Shown here piece after piece: positions 26,951 to 34,503 of a stretch of 64,000 nucleotides of DNA. Under the pieces are notes generated by a model, which did not search any database, was not told the origin of the DNA, and saw nothing but the letters and a program-made list of their open reading frames with translations. How positions within the stretch are numbered: position 1 is the stretch's first letter; each line of letters starts with the position of its first letter. The stretch is from Nostocoides_A vanveenii (GTDB lineage: Bacteria; Actinomycetota; Actinomycetes; Actinomycetales; Dermatophilaceae): contig NZ_BAAAPN010000044.1 of the NCBI RefSeq assembly GCF_039531165.1, forward strand, positions 18,531 through 82,530. The letters are read 5' to 3'. Both the position numbers and the translations under genes were made by a program.

Positions 26951-29227
26951 ATGCCCACGCTCCCCGAACTCCTCCAGGCCGCAGTCGCGGAACTGGGTGG
27001 TGTCGAGCGTCCCGGCCAGACCCAGATGGCCCAGGCCGTTCTCGACGCCATCGAGCAGGAGCAGCACCTGCTGGTCCAGGCCGGCACGGGCACCGGCAAG
27101 TCCCTCGGCTACCTCGTCCCCGCGATCCTGCACGCCCACGCCACCGGCCGGCCGGCCGTGGTGGCCACCGCGACGCTTGCCCTGCAGGGTCAGATCGTCG
27201 ACCGCGATCTGCCGCGCCTGGCGAGGGCGCTCGCCCCCATCCTGGGCCGGACGCCGACCTACGGGCTGGTCAAGGGCCGCCGGAACTACGTGTGCCAGCA
27301 CAAACTTGCCGGCGGCTTCCCCGCCGACGACGAGGGCCTCTTCGATGTCGCCGAAGCCGACGCCAACGCCTCCCGCCTTGGCAAGGAGATCGTCCGCCTG
27401 CGCGAATGGGTCGACCAGACCCAGTCCGGCGATCGCGACGAACTCGTCCCGGGAGTCTCCGAGCGCGCCTGGCGTCAGGTCAGCGTCAGTGCGGAGGAAT
27501 GCCTGGGCTCGCGCTGCCCGATGGTCGCCGAGTGCTTCGTCGAGCGTTCCCGCGAGGCGGCCAAGGACGTCGACGTCATTGTCACCAATCACTCGTTCAT
27601 GGCGATCGATGCCTTCGAGGGCCGCTTCATGCTCCCGGCGCACGATGTCCTGATCATCGACGAGGGTCACGAGCTCGTCGACCGTGTCACCTCGACCATC
27701 ACCGACGAGCTGACCCCCGGCAGCGTGCGCTCCGCCGCCCGCCGGGCCCGCTCCGCCGATAGCTCGGACCAACTCGAGGACGCCGCCATCGTGCTCGAAC
27801 GCGCGCTCGAGACTCAGCCCGACGCCCGGATCGACGCCATCCCCGATGCGCTCGCGATGGCCCTCGCAACGGTCCGCGACGCTGCCCGCGCCGTCCACTC
27901 CGAACTCAAGCCCGCTCCTGGAGAAACCCCCGACGGCGCCCGGCAGGTCGCCCTCGCAGCCGTCGAGGAGATCTTCGACAACAGCGCGCGCATGGTCGAA
28001 GAACGCGACCTCGACGTCCTCTGGAACCGCATCGACCCGCGCCGTGGCCCGGTCCTCTCGGTCGCCCCGATGAGCGTGGCGATGCTCGTGCGCGAGAAGA
28101 TCTTCACCGACCGCACCGTCGTCCTGACCTCGGCCACCCTCGAACTCGGTGGCACCTTCGACGCCGTCGCCGGCACCATCGGCCTGCGCGGTGCGGAGGC
28201 TCCCGCGTACGTCGGGCTCGATGTCGGCTCGCCCTTCGACTACCGCAGTCAGGCGATCGCGTATGTCGCCGCCCACCTCCCGCCGCCGGGTCGCGGCGGC
28301 CTGGGCGACCCCGCCCTGGACGAGATCGAGGCCCTCGTCCGGGCCGCCGGCGGCCGGACCCTTGGGCTCTTCTCCTCTACGCGCGCGGCCCGGGAGGCCG
28401 CAGAGGCGATGCGAGATCGGTTGGGGGAGAGCGACATACGTGTTCTGGCGCAGGGTGAGGACCAAGTGCCCACGTTGGTGCGCGAGTTCGCGAAGGACCC
28501 GAGGGCTTGCCTCTTCGGCACCATGACGCTCTGGCAAGGCGTCGACGTCCCCGGCTCCAGTTGCCAGCTGGTCATCATCGACCGCATCCCCTTCCCACGC
28601 CCCGACGACCCGCTCGCGTCCGCGCGCACCGAAGCCATCAGCAAGATGGGCGGTAACGGATTCATGGCGGTCTCCGCGACCCACGCCGCCCTCCGGCTCG
28701 CTCAGGGCGCCGGTCGGCTGATCCGCGCTTCTACCGATCGCGGCGTCGTCGCGTTCCTCGACTCGCGGATGATCAGTGCCCGGTATGCCGGCTTCCTCCA
28801 GCGCTCCATCCCGCCCTTCTGGCCGACCACCGACCGGGCGCTCGTGCTTCAAGCCCTCGCGCGACTCGACGAGACGGCGCCCCCGCCACGCCCTGTCGCC
28901 GAGCCGGGCCTACGCGGACTCGGCGGCGGCCTCGCCCCCGGGGGCGCTGAGCAGGTCGATGCCCACGGGGCTGCGCACGCCCGGCCGAACGCTCCCGCCG
29001 GCCCGCAGGCTCCCGCTCCGCCCCCGCCGGAGAACGCGCGCACGGCGGTCACCCAGGGACACCCGTGGACTGAGCAGGACGACGAGGAGTTGCGCGACGG
29101 CGTGGAGATGGGCCTGACGCTGGGGGAACTCGCCGAGTCTCTCGAACTGCCGGAGGAGATCATCGCCGCCCGCCTCGACGGTCTGGGCCTGCAGGCCACC
29201 ACCGAGCCGCAACTCAGTTTCGATTAG
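26951..29227 (+). CDS. dinG: DinG-like Fe-S ATP-dependent DNA helicase
   Basis: A 758-residue XPD/DinG-type superfamily 2 helicase. Walker A is AGTGTGKSLGY, the DEAH-type motif is IIDEGHELVD, and helicase motifs lie in VLTSATLELGG and QGAGRLIRASTDRGVVAFLDSR. Cysteines between the motifs (YVCQHKL ... CLGSRCPMVAEC) are the expected 4Fe-4S ligands. About 120 extra C-terminal residues follow: a Pro/Ala linker, then a short helical region (PWTEQDDEELRDGVEMGLTL). The ATG at 26951 is chosen over an upstream GTG because of the leaderless promoter. Confidence 0.92.
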   Translation: MPTLPELLQAAVAELGGVERPGQTQMAQAVLDAIEQEQHLLVQAGTGTGKSLGYLVPAILHAHATGRPAVVATATLALQGQIVDRDLPRLARALAPILGRTPTYGLVKGRRNYVCQHKLAGGFPADDEGLFDVAEADANASRLGKEIVRLREWVDQTQSGDRDELVPGVSERAWRQVSVSAEECLGSRCPMVAECFVERSREAAKDVDVIVTNHSFMAIDAFEGRFMLPAHDVLIIDEGHELVDRVTSTITDELTPGSVRSAARRARSADSSDQLEDAAIVLERALETQPDARIDAIPDALAMALATVRDAARAVHSELKPAPGETPDGARQVALAAVEEIFDNSARMVEERDLDVLWNRIDPRRGPVLSVAPMSVAMLVREKIFTDRTVVLTSATLELGGTFDAVAGTIGLRGAEAPAYVGLDVGSPFDYRSQAIAYVAAHLPPPGRGGLGDPALDEIEALVRAAGGRTLGLFSSTRAAREAAEAMRDRLGESDIRVLAQGEDQVPTLVREFAKDPRACLFGTMTLWQGVDVPGSSCQLVIIDRIPFPRPDDPLASARTEAISKMGGNGFMAVSATHAALRLAQGAGRLIRASTDRGVVAFLDSRMISARYAGFLQRSIPPFWPTTDRALVLQALARLDETAPPPRPVAEPGLRGLGGGLAPGGAEQVDAHGAAHARPNAPAGPQAPAPPPPENARTAVTQGHPWTEQDDEELRDGVEMGLTLGELAESLELPEEIIAARLDGLGLQATTEPQLSFD

Positions 29228-29365
29228 GGCGCGGCCACGCCCGCCGCTCGTCGACGCACCGATCGCCGGCGGTACGTGGCGCGATCACCCCGTTGGCCGC
29301 GCCGGTAGCTCGTGAGGCCAGCGTGCCCGGCCCCGTTGTCGGTGCCACATGGCAAGCTCGGACGT

Positions 29366-30349
29366 ATGACCGCGCCCGTCACCGTCCCGAGCCGCGTGCC
29401 TCCGCTCGTGCTCATTCACGGGCCCGAGGCGGTGCTCATCGACCGCGCCCTCGCCGAGACCCTTGCCGAGGTCCGCATCGCCCAGCCGGAGGCCGAAGTC
29501 ATCCGGCTCTCGGCCCAGGGGTATGAGGCGGGCCAACTGACGATGGCGGCCAGCCCCAGCCTGTTCGGCGAGGCCAAGACCGTCGTGGTCGCCGATGCGG
29601 ACGAGGGCGGCGAGGCATTCCAGAACGACCTGCTCGCTGTCATCCCCGATACCGAGGACGAGTTGCGGATCATCGTCATCCACAAAGGCGGCAACCGCGG
29701 CAAGAAGATCGTCGACACGCTCAAGCATCACAAGGCCCGCGTGATCGACGCTCCGGCCATCAAGACCGACCGCGACAAACAGGACTTCACCGTCAACGAG
29801 TTCCGGCGCGCCGGGCGGAAGGCGACCCCGGGGGCCGTCCGGGCGCTCATCGAGGCCGTCGGCAACGACATCGCCGAGTTGGCCGCCGCATGCCGGCAGC
29901 TGGTCGACGACACGACCGGCACGATCGATGAGCAGGTCGTCCTCACCTATCACGGTGGCAAGGTCGAGGCCACGGGGTTCCGTGTCGCCGACGCGGCCAT
30001 CGCCGGCGATGCGGGTGAGGCCCTCCGCCTGTTGCGTCACGCTCTCGGCACCGGCCTCGATCCCGTTCCTATCGTCGCCGTCCTCGCCGGCCAGCTGCGC
30101 CAACTGGTCCGTGTGGGTTCCGCCGGCTCCGGACGCTCGGGCGACCTGGCGCGGGATCTCGGGATGGCGCCTTGGCAGGTCGATCGCGCGCGCCGTGCCC
30201 TCAACGGCTGGGACGGCCCGGCCCTGGGACGCTGCATTCAGGCCGTCGCGGCGGCCGATTTCGAGGTCAAAGGCGGTGGGCGCGACCCGGTGTACGCCGT
30301 CGAACGCGCCATCCTGACGATCGCCGGCGAGCGAGCCGGCCGGCGCTGA
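29366..30349 (+). CDS. holA: DNA polymerase III delta subunit
   Basis: Clamp-loader subunit that opens the beta clamp; 327 residues. The N-terminus (PPLVLIHGPEAVLIDRALAE) and the lid-region segment GNDIAELAAACRQLVDD are typical. The C-terminal helical domain contains LARDLGMAPWQVDRARRALNGW. The start at 29366 is chosen because upstream residues do not match the family. It precedes rpsT, the usual neighbour. Confidence 0.93.
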   Translation: MTAPVTVPSRVPPLVLIHGPEAVLIDRALAETLAEVRIAQPEAEVIRLSAQGYEAGQLTMAASPSLFGEAKTVVVADADEGGEAFQNDLLAVIPDTEDELRIIVIHKGGNRGKKIVDTLKHHKARVIDAPAIKTDRDKQDFTVNEFRRAGRKATPGAVRALIEAVGNDIAELAAACRQLVDDTTGTIDEQVVLTYHGGKVEATGFRVADAAIAGDAGEALRLLRHALGTGLDPVPIVAVLAGQLRQLVRVGSAGSGRSGDLARDLGMAPWQVDRARRALNGWDGPALGRCIQAVAAADFEVKGGGRDPVYAVERAILTIAGERAGRR

Positions 30350-30359
30350 CCCCGGCGGT

Positions 30360-30520
30360 TTGGGGCCGCCCGCCCGCACTGGTAAATTTGCTCCTTGCGT
30401 GCGCGCAAGGTCGTGCGCGCACGAAGCACCACCCAGGCATCCTCACGCAAGGTATCCCCACGCCGGTCCCGAGGAGGCCTGCCGCCCTCAACGGCATACC
30501 GACCAACAGAAAGATAGTTC
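30360..30520 (+). promoter_or_regulatory. rpsT promoter and structured 5' leader
   Basis: TTGGGG (30360-30365), a 17-bp spacer and TAAATT (30383-30388) form a good promoter. The leader of about 130 nt contains the perfect hairpin CCTTGCG-TGCG-CGCAAGG and the self-complementary CGTGCGCGCACG. The rpsT start is GTG and lacks a strong ribosome-binding site. Structured leader plus weak start fits translational feedback by S20, as known for E. coli rpsT. Confidence 0.55.
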
Positions 30521-30781
30521 GTGGCAAATATCAAGTCCCAGATCAAGCGGATCAAGACCAACCGCACCCGGACCGAGCGCAACAAGGCGGTCAAGTCCGA
30601 GGTGCGCACCTTCGTCCGCAAGTTCCGCGAGGCTGCGGCCTCGGGCGACGTGGAGGCGGCCAAGACCGCTCTCCAGGCCGCGTCGAGGAAGCTCGACAAG
30701 GCTGTCGCCAAGGGCGTCATCCACAAGAACCAGGCCGCCAACAAGAAGTCGGCGATGGCCAAGAAGGCCGCTTCCCTCTGA
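30521..30781 (+). CDS. rpsT: 30S ribosomal protein S20
   Basis: Small-subunit protein that binds 16S rRNA early in assembly; 86 residues, strongly basic and helical (ANIKSQIKRIKTNRTRTERN ... KNQAANKKSAMAKKAASL). It starts with GTG. The nearest upstream purines (AGAAAGATAG) are a weak ribosome-binding site. Confidence 0.98.
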   Translation: MANIKSQIKRIKTNRTRTERNKAVKSEVRTFVRKFREAAASGDVEAAKTALQAASRKLDKAVAKGVIHKNQAANKKSAMAKKAASL

Positions 30782-30801
30782 GGCTTGCCCGTCGTTCGGC
30801 G

Positions 30802-30836
30802 AAGGCCACCCACCCCACGGGGTTGGGTGGCCTTGT
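30802..30836 (+). terminator. rpsT terminator
   Basis: AAGGCCACCCA (30802-30812) pairs perfectly with TGGGTGGCCTT (30824-30834), and the inner CCCC/GGGG can extend the stem. It is followed by GTGCTTTG. It lies 21 bp after the rpsT stop. Confidence 0.8.
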
Positions 30837-30925
30837 GCTTTGCCCCCGTCGGCCGACAACGCGCATGTATCACCGCTGACGCCGTCCTGCTCTCTGACTA
30901 GAGAGAGACCAACGGGAGGTGCGAC

Positions 30926-31399
30926 ATGGCACAACGCGACCTGCTCTGCCCGAGCGCCGCGGCCGAGCCGGGCGTGATCGTCCTGGGCATCCGACGCGCG
31001 GATGGGACGATCGGCTATTTGCCCGGACAACTCACCGCGGACGCGGACTTCGTCGCCGCGGTCCGGGACCGCGCGTCAACCGACTTCCGCTTCGCGGCCC
31101 CGTGCGCGCGCGGCGGCTGTGGGCACTGGCGCGCTGACCCGCCACCCGACAGCAGCAGTCCGTCTTCCGACCGGTCATCCGCCGGCCCGCCATCGGGGCA
31201 GTGTTCACTCATCGGCCGGCTGCGGGACGTGGTCGCTGATCAGTACCAAGCCGATGAACTGCCCCGATGTGCCATCCGCGCGAGCTGCCGCTGGTTCGCC
31301 CAGGACGGGCGCGACGCCTGCCGGATCTGCCCGGTGGTCACCAGAGCGTCCGGGGCACCGGCCTCGGCCGACCCATCACAGGAAGGAACACCACGATGA
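30926..31399 (+). CDS. cysteine-rich protein of unknown function
   Basis: A 157-residue protein with no recognised family. The N-terminal half contains GVIVLGIRRADGTIGYLPG and a CARGGCGHW motif. After a Ser/Pro linker the C-terminal half has a second cysteine cluster, CAIRASCRWFAQDGRDACRIC, spaced C-x5-C-x10-C-x2-C. This pattern could bind an Fe-S cluster or zinc. GGGAGGTG precedes the ATG. The stop overlaps the next gene's start (ATGA), so the two proteins probably act together. Confidence 0.65.
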   Translation: MAQRDLLCPSAAAEPGVIVLGIRRADGTIGYLPGQLTADADFVAAVRDRASTDFRFAAPCARGGCGHWRADPPPDSSSPSSDRSSAGPPSGQCSLIGRLRDVVADQYQADELPRCAIRASCRWFAQDGRDACRICPVVTRASGAPASADPSQEGTPR

Positions 31400-31632
31400 G
31401 TGGCAGCAAATTCACGGTCGACCTCGGCGGTCTGCAGTTGACGCCGATCCTCGAAGAACGCCTCGACGCGCAGATCCGCAGCAGCGTGCTCTCGGCGCTC
31501 GCCCAGATGGAAGTCCCGGACCTGCACGGCGCCATCGACTTCAAGGAGCTGGACGGCGAGATCCGCGGGATCTACGCGGTGATCAACGAGGGCCTCCTCC
31601 AGGACCTCAACAGCCGGGGCTTCGGCCGCTGA
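31396..31632 (+). CDS. small protein coupled to the cysteine-rich protein
   Basis: A 78-residue acidic protein, MSGSKFTVDLGGLQLTPILE at the start and LLQDLNSRGFGR at the end, predicted mainly helical, without cysteines or membrane segments. No family is recognised. Its ATG overlaps the upstream stop by 4 bp, and GGAAGGAAC lies about 8 nt upstream. A subunit or chaperone role for the Cys-rich partner is a guess from the coupling only. Confidence 0.65.
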   Translation: MSGSKFTVDLGGLQLTPILEERLDAQIRSSVLSALAQMEVPDLHGAIDFKELDGEIRGIYAVINEGLLQDLNSRGFGR

Positions 31633-31664
31633 CTGTCCCCGCGCGTGCTACGGCACGCCGACAC

Positions 31665-31725
31665 CGATCGAGATGGCCAACACGTCGAGGAGTCGCTCGA
31701 CTTCTTGGCGTGTTGGCCTCGATCG
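31665..31725. repeat. 61-bp imperfect palindrome
   Basis: CGATCGA (31665-31671) and GGCCAACACG (31675-31684) pair with CGTGTTGGCC (31709-31718) and TCGATCG (31719-31725). This gives 17 bp with a three-base bulge. An inner TCGAG...CTCGA can form a second stem. It sits between the Cys-rich operon and the epimerase gene. No T-run follows, so it may be a protein site or processing hairpin rather than a terminator. Confidence 0.7.
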
Positions 31726-31773
31726 ATCCGGGCGCCGGCCCTCTGTCGCGGACGCCCGGTACCGTCCCGACGT

Positions 31774-32769
31774 ATGAATGCTGCCACCGGCCTGAGCGTC
31801 CTCTTCTACGGCGGGACGGGAGTGATCAGTTCCGCGTGCGCCCGCGAGGCGGCGCGGGCCGGGTATACGGTCAGCGTCCTCCACCGCGGACAGACGACAA
31901 GCCGTGCCTTGCCCGATGGGGTCGAGGTCATGCACGCCGACGTCCGCGACAGCAACTGGGTGGCCCACGCCTTGGGGGGTCGCCGCTTCGACGTCGTCGC
32001 CGACTTCCTCGCCTTCCATCCCGACAATGTGCGTCAGAGCCTCGATCAACTCGCCGGTCGCTGCGGGCACTATGTCTTCATCTCGTCGGCGTCGGCCTAT
32101 CAGACGCCGCCCTCGCGGCTGCCGGTCACCGAGTCCACACCCCTACGCAATCCGTTGTGGGACTACTCCCGCAACAAGATTGCCTGCGAGGACCTGCTCG
32201 TTCAGCGCTATCGCGACGACGGACTCCCGATGACGATCGTGCGCCCGTCCCACACGTATGACGCGACCAGCCCGCCGCTCTTCGGCGGCTGGACCGCGGT
32301 GGAACGGCTGCTGCGCGGGGCACCAGTCGTCGTTCCCGGCGACGGCACCTCCTTGTGGACCGTGACCCACGCGCGTGATGTCGCGCGCGCCTTCACGACC
32401 CTGCTGGGGGAGCCAACGGCATACGGGGAGGCGGTGCACATTACCGCCGACACCGCGCTGACCTGGAACGCGCTCTTCACGACACTCGCTGCGGCCGCCG
32501 GTGTGGAGGCGCATCTGGTCCCCGTCGCCTCGGAGGCGATCTGCGAGGGCCGCCCGGAACTGACCGGCAGCCTGCTGGGCGACAAGGCGCAGTCGATGGT
32601 CTTCGACAACTCCAAGATCCGGACCTTCGCGGCGGGCTGGCGCGCGGAGACCACCTTTGCTCAAGGAGCGCGAGAGATCATCCGCTGGCATCGCGAGCAC
32701 GACGTATGCAGTGGGGAGCCCGACCTGGATGCCTACTTCGACGCACTCGTGGCCCGCTGGCGCCCCTGA
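31774..32769 (+). CDS. NAD-dependent epimerase/dehydratase family protein
   Basis: A 331-residue extended SDR. The cofactor-binding motif is atypical (LFYGGTGVISSACAREAARAG), as in the isoflavone-reductase/3-beta-HSD-like and chloroplast-stem-loop-binding-protein-like groups. The catalytic region reads FISSASAYQ, with WDYSRNKIACEDLL supplying Tyr and Lys. The substrate is unknown. The TACCGT hexamer 8 nt before the ATG and the lack of a ribosome-binding site suggest a leaderless message. Confidence 0.87.
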   Translation: MNAATGLSVLFYGGTGVISSACAREAARAGYTVSVLHRGQTTSRALPDGVEVMHADVRDSNWVAHALGGRRFDVVADFLAFHPDNVRQSLDQLAGRCGHYVFISSASAYQTPPSRLPVTESTPLRNPLWDYSRNKIACEDLLVQRYRDDGLPMTIVRPSHTYDATSPPLFGGWTAVERLLRGAPVVVPGDGTSLWTVTHARDVARAFTTLLGEPTAYGEAVHITADTALTWNALFTTLAAAAGVEAHLVPVASEAICEGRPELTGSLLGDKAQSMVFDNSKIRTFAAGWRAETTFAQGAREIIRWHREHDVCSGEPDLDAYFDALVARWRP

Positions 32770-32785
32770 CCGGGCTGTGTCGCCG

Positions 32786-33391
32786 TCAGCGGCTGGACCC
32801 GTGAACACCCGCGAGCGCGGCGACCACCGCCTCGAACGGCTGCTGCCCCAGAACGGAACCCTCGCGCCGGATCGCGGAGGGGTCCACACGCAGGATCCGG
32901 TGCACGCCGACCTCGGAGGCGCGCCCGCGTGCGTCCCACGCGCCGGACCCGATATCCACCCAGATCCGCCCCTGCGCGCGCTCATGAGCGGCGTCGCGAT
33001 CGTGGTCCTTGCTGGTCATCGGCAACGCCAACAGCCACGGGCCATCCCACGCGATCAGCAGCACGGGCCGATCCTTGCCGCGCGCCGGGTCCTCCTGGAA
33101 AGGCACCCACGCCCACACCACCTCACCGGGGTCGGGACGGCCATCGGGCTTGGGGGAGTAGGTGATGCGCGGCAGGGGACCGGTGAAGTCGGCCAGCGGG
33201 GCATTCCCGCCGGAGGGAGGCGACCCTGCGGGGCCGGCGCCCCCCGACGCCGCCTCCGCGCCCCTCGCCCCAACGCGTGCCGGTCCACCCGCCCGTCGAC
33301 CCGGTCGCGCGGCGGCTGACTCGCCCGCCCGATGCGTCAGCCGCGCTAACAATCGGTCGACGAGGGATGCCAGTGACCCGCGATCGGCCAT
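32786..33391 (-). CDS. PemK/MazF-family toxin-like protein with N-terminal extension
   Basis: A 201-residue protein whose C-terminal 110 residues match PemK/MazF endoribonucleases. These begin GEVVWAWVPFQEDPARGKDRPVLLIA, with the usual beta-barrel start and conserved Arg-Pro, and continue with LALPMTSKDHD. About 80 Ala/Gly/Pro-rich residues precede the domain. No antitoxin gene is adjacent. The ATG at 33391 sits 1 nt after the M48 protease stop (TGAAATG), so the two are translationally coupled. Whether it cuts RNA is untested. Confidence 0.8.
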   Translation of the reverse strand: MADRGSLASLVDRLLARLTHRAGESAAARPGRRAGGPARVGARGAEAASGGAGPAGSPPSGGNAPLADFTGPLPRITYSPKPDGRPDPGEVVWAWVPFQEDPARGKDRPVLLIAWDGPWLLALPMTSKDHDRDAAHERAQGRIWVDIGSGAWDARGRASEVGVHRILRVDPSAIRREGSVLGQQPFEAVVAALAGVHGSSR

Positions 33392-33392
33392 T

Positions 33393-34352
33393 TCAGCCGC
33401 CGTTTCCCGGAGGCAGGATGGATGCACGCTCCGGCCCAGGCGGGGCCGAGATCATGCCTTTGGGCGCTCGCGGTCGCCACAGCAGCCGGCCCGGGGCCGA
33501 CCGATCCCGCAGCGCGTGCGCCCGCCACGCCAGCACCGGGTGCGAGGACATCGCGTTGACGGTCCAGACGAAGAAGCCCTTCTCGCTCTCCGCCCGGTCG
33601 GCGATCGCGTTGATGTCCACCGTTTCGTTGAGGTACTTCCCGGCCGCCAGGACCGACATCGCGGGCGCGCTGCCGTGCGCGCAATAGGCATACCCGAAGT
33701 TGTCCGCGGTGAACTCCTGGCTGCGCGAGAGCGCCGGGCCGATGATCGGCACGATATTGGCGCCGAAGATCCCCAGCCACCGCCAATAACTGGTATGCCC
33801 GGCGGCAATGTGGCCGACTTCGTGGCCGATGATGAAGCGCAGGGCATCGGGATTCTTCAGCCGGCCACCGACCTCGAACAGGTCGCTGTAGATGAAGATG
33901 AAGCGGCGGAAGCCGTGGCCCGAGGCCGCCGCATTGATCATGCCATTGCCGAGCACGACATAGGCATCAGGCACCCGCTTCAGGCCGAAGGCGCTGGCGG
34001 CGTCCTGCACCATGGCATACGCCTCGGGGTACTGGGTCGGCGTGACCTTGACGCCGTTCAGCCGAAGTTTGGCCATCAGCTGCCCACGCATGAACCACAG
34101 CACGAGCGGCGCCAACGCGAACAGCAACACATACGGGTCGGGCGTCTCGCCCCTGCGGAAGGCGCGGATGACCGCGACCAGGCACGAGATCAGGATCACC
34201 ACGGAGACGAGCACCGCCACGACGAGCGCGAAATTCTCCAACGGGTGGCGCAAGGCCGCTCGGATGGTGCGGCGCCGACCCGCACGCCCGGGATCGTCGG
34301 CGACCGGGTCCACGGGCGCGTAGCCGGGCGGCGGGGGCGGGTGGAGCGACAT
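33393..34352 (-). CDS. M48-family membrane metallopeptidase
   Basis: A 319-residue zinc peptidase. A proline-rich N-terminus is followed by two transmembrane helices (FALVVAVLVSVVILISCLVAV and PYVLLFALAPLVLWFM). The catalytic domain has HEVGHIAAGH as the HExxH motif and FTADNFGYAYC supplying the third ligand. HtpX-like quality control of membrane proteins is the usual role. AAGGA lies 6 nt before the ATG at 34352, so an upstream extension is rejected. It is the first gene of an operon with the PemK-like gene. Confidence 0.9.
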   Translation of the reverse strand: MSLHPPPPPGYAPVDPVADDPGRAGRRRTIRAALRHPLENFALVVAVLVSVVILISCLVAVIRAFRRGETPDPYVLLFALAPLVLWFMRGQLMAKLRLNGVKVTPTQYPEAYAMVQDAASAFGLKRVPDAYVVLGNGMINAAASGHGFRRFIFIYSDLFEVGGRLKNPDALRFIIGHEVGHIAAGHTSYWRWLGIFGANIVPIIGPALSRSQEFTADNFGYAYCAHGSAPAMSVLAAGKYLNETVDINAIADRAESEKGFFVWTVNAMSSHPVLAWRAHALRDRSAPGRLLWRPRAPKGMISAPPGPERASILPPGNGG

Positions 34353-34503
34353 ACGCGATCCTTGACTCCTGCGGTGGCGAGGCGGACGGCACGGACGCCA
34401 TCCCGGTCTCATTGGATCATCCAGCGCCGACAACCGCTGCTGGTCGCGCGTGGGAGACTAGGCAGTCAGTCCCCGCCCGACCACCGAAGGATCACGAGCG
34501 CCA

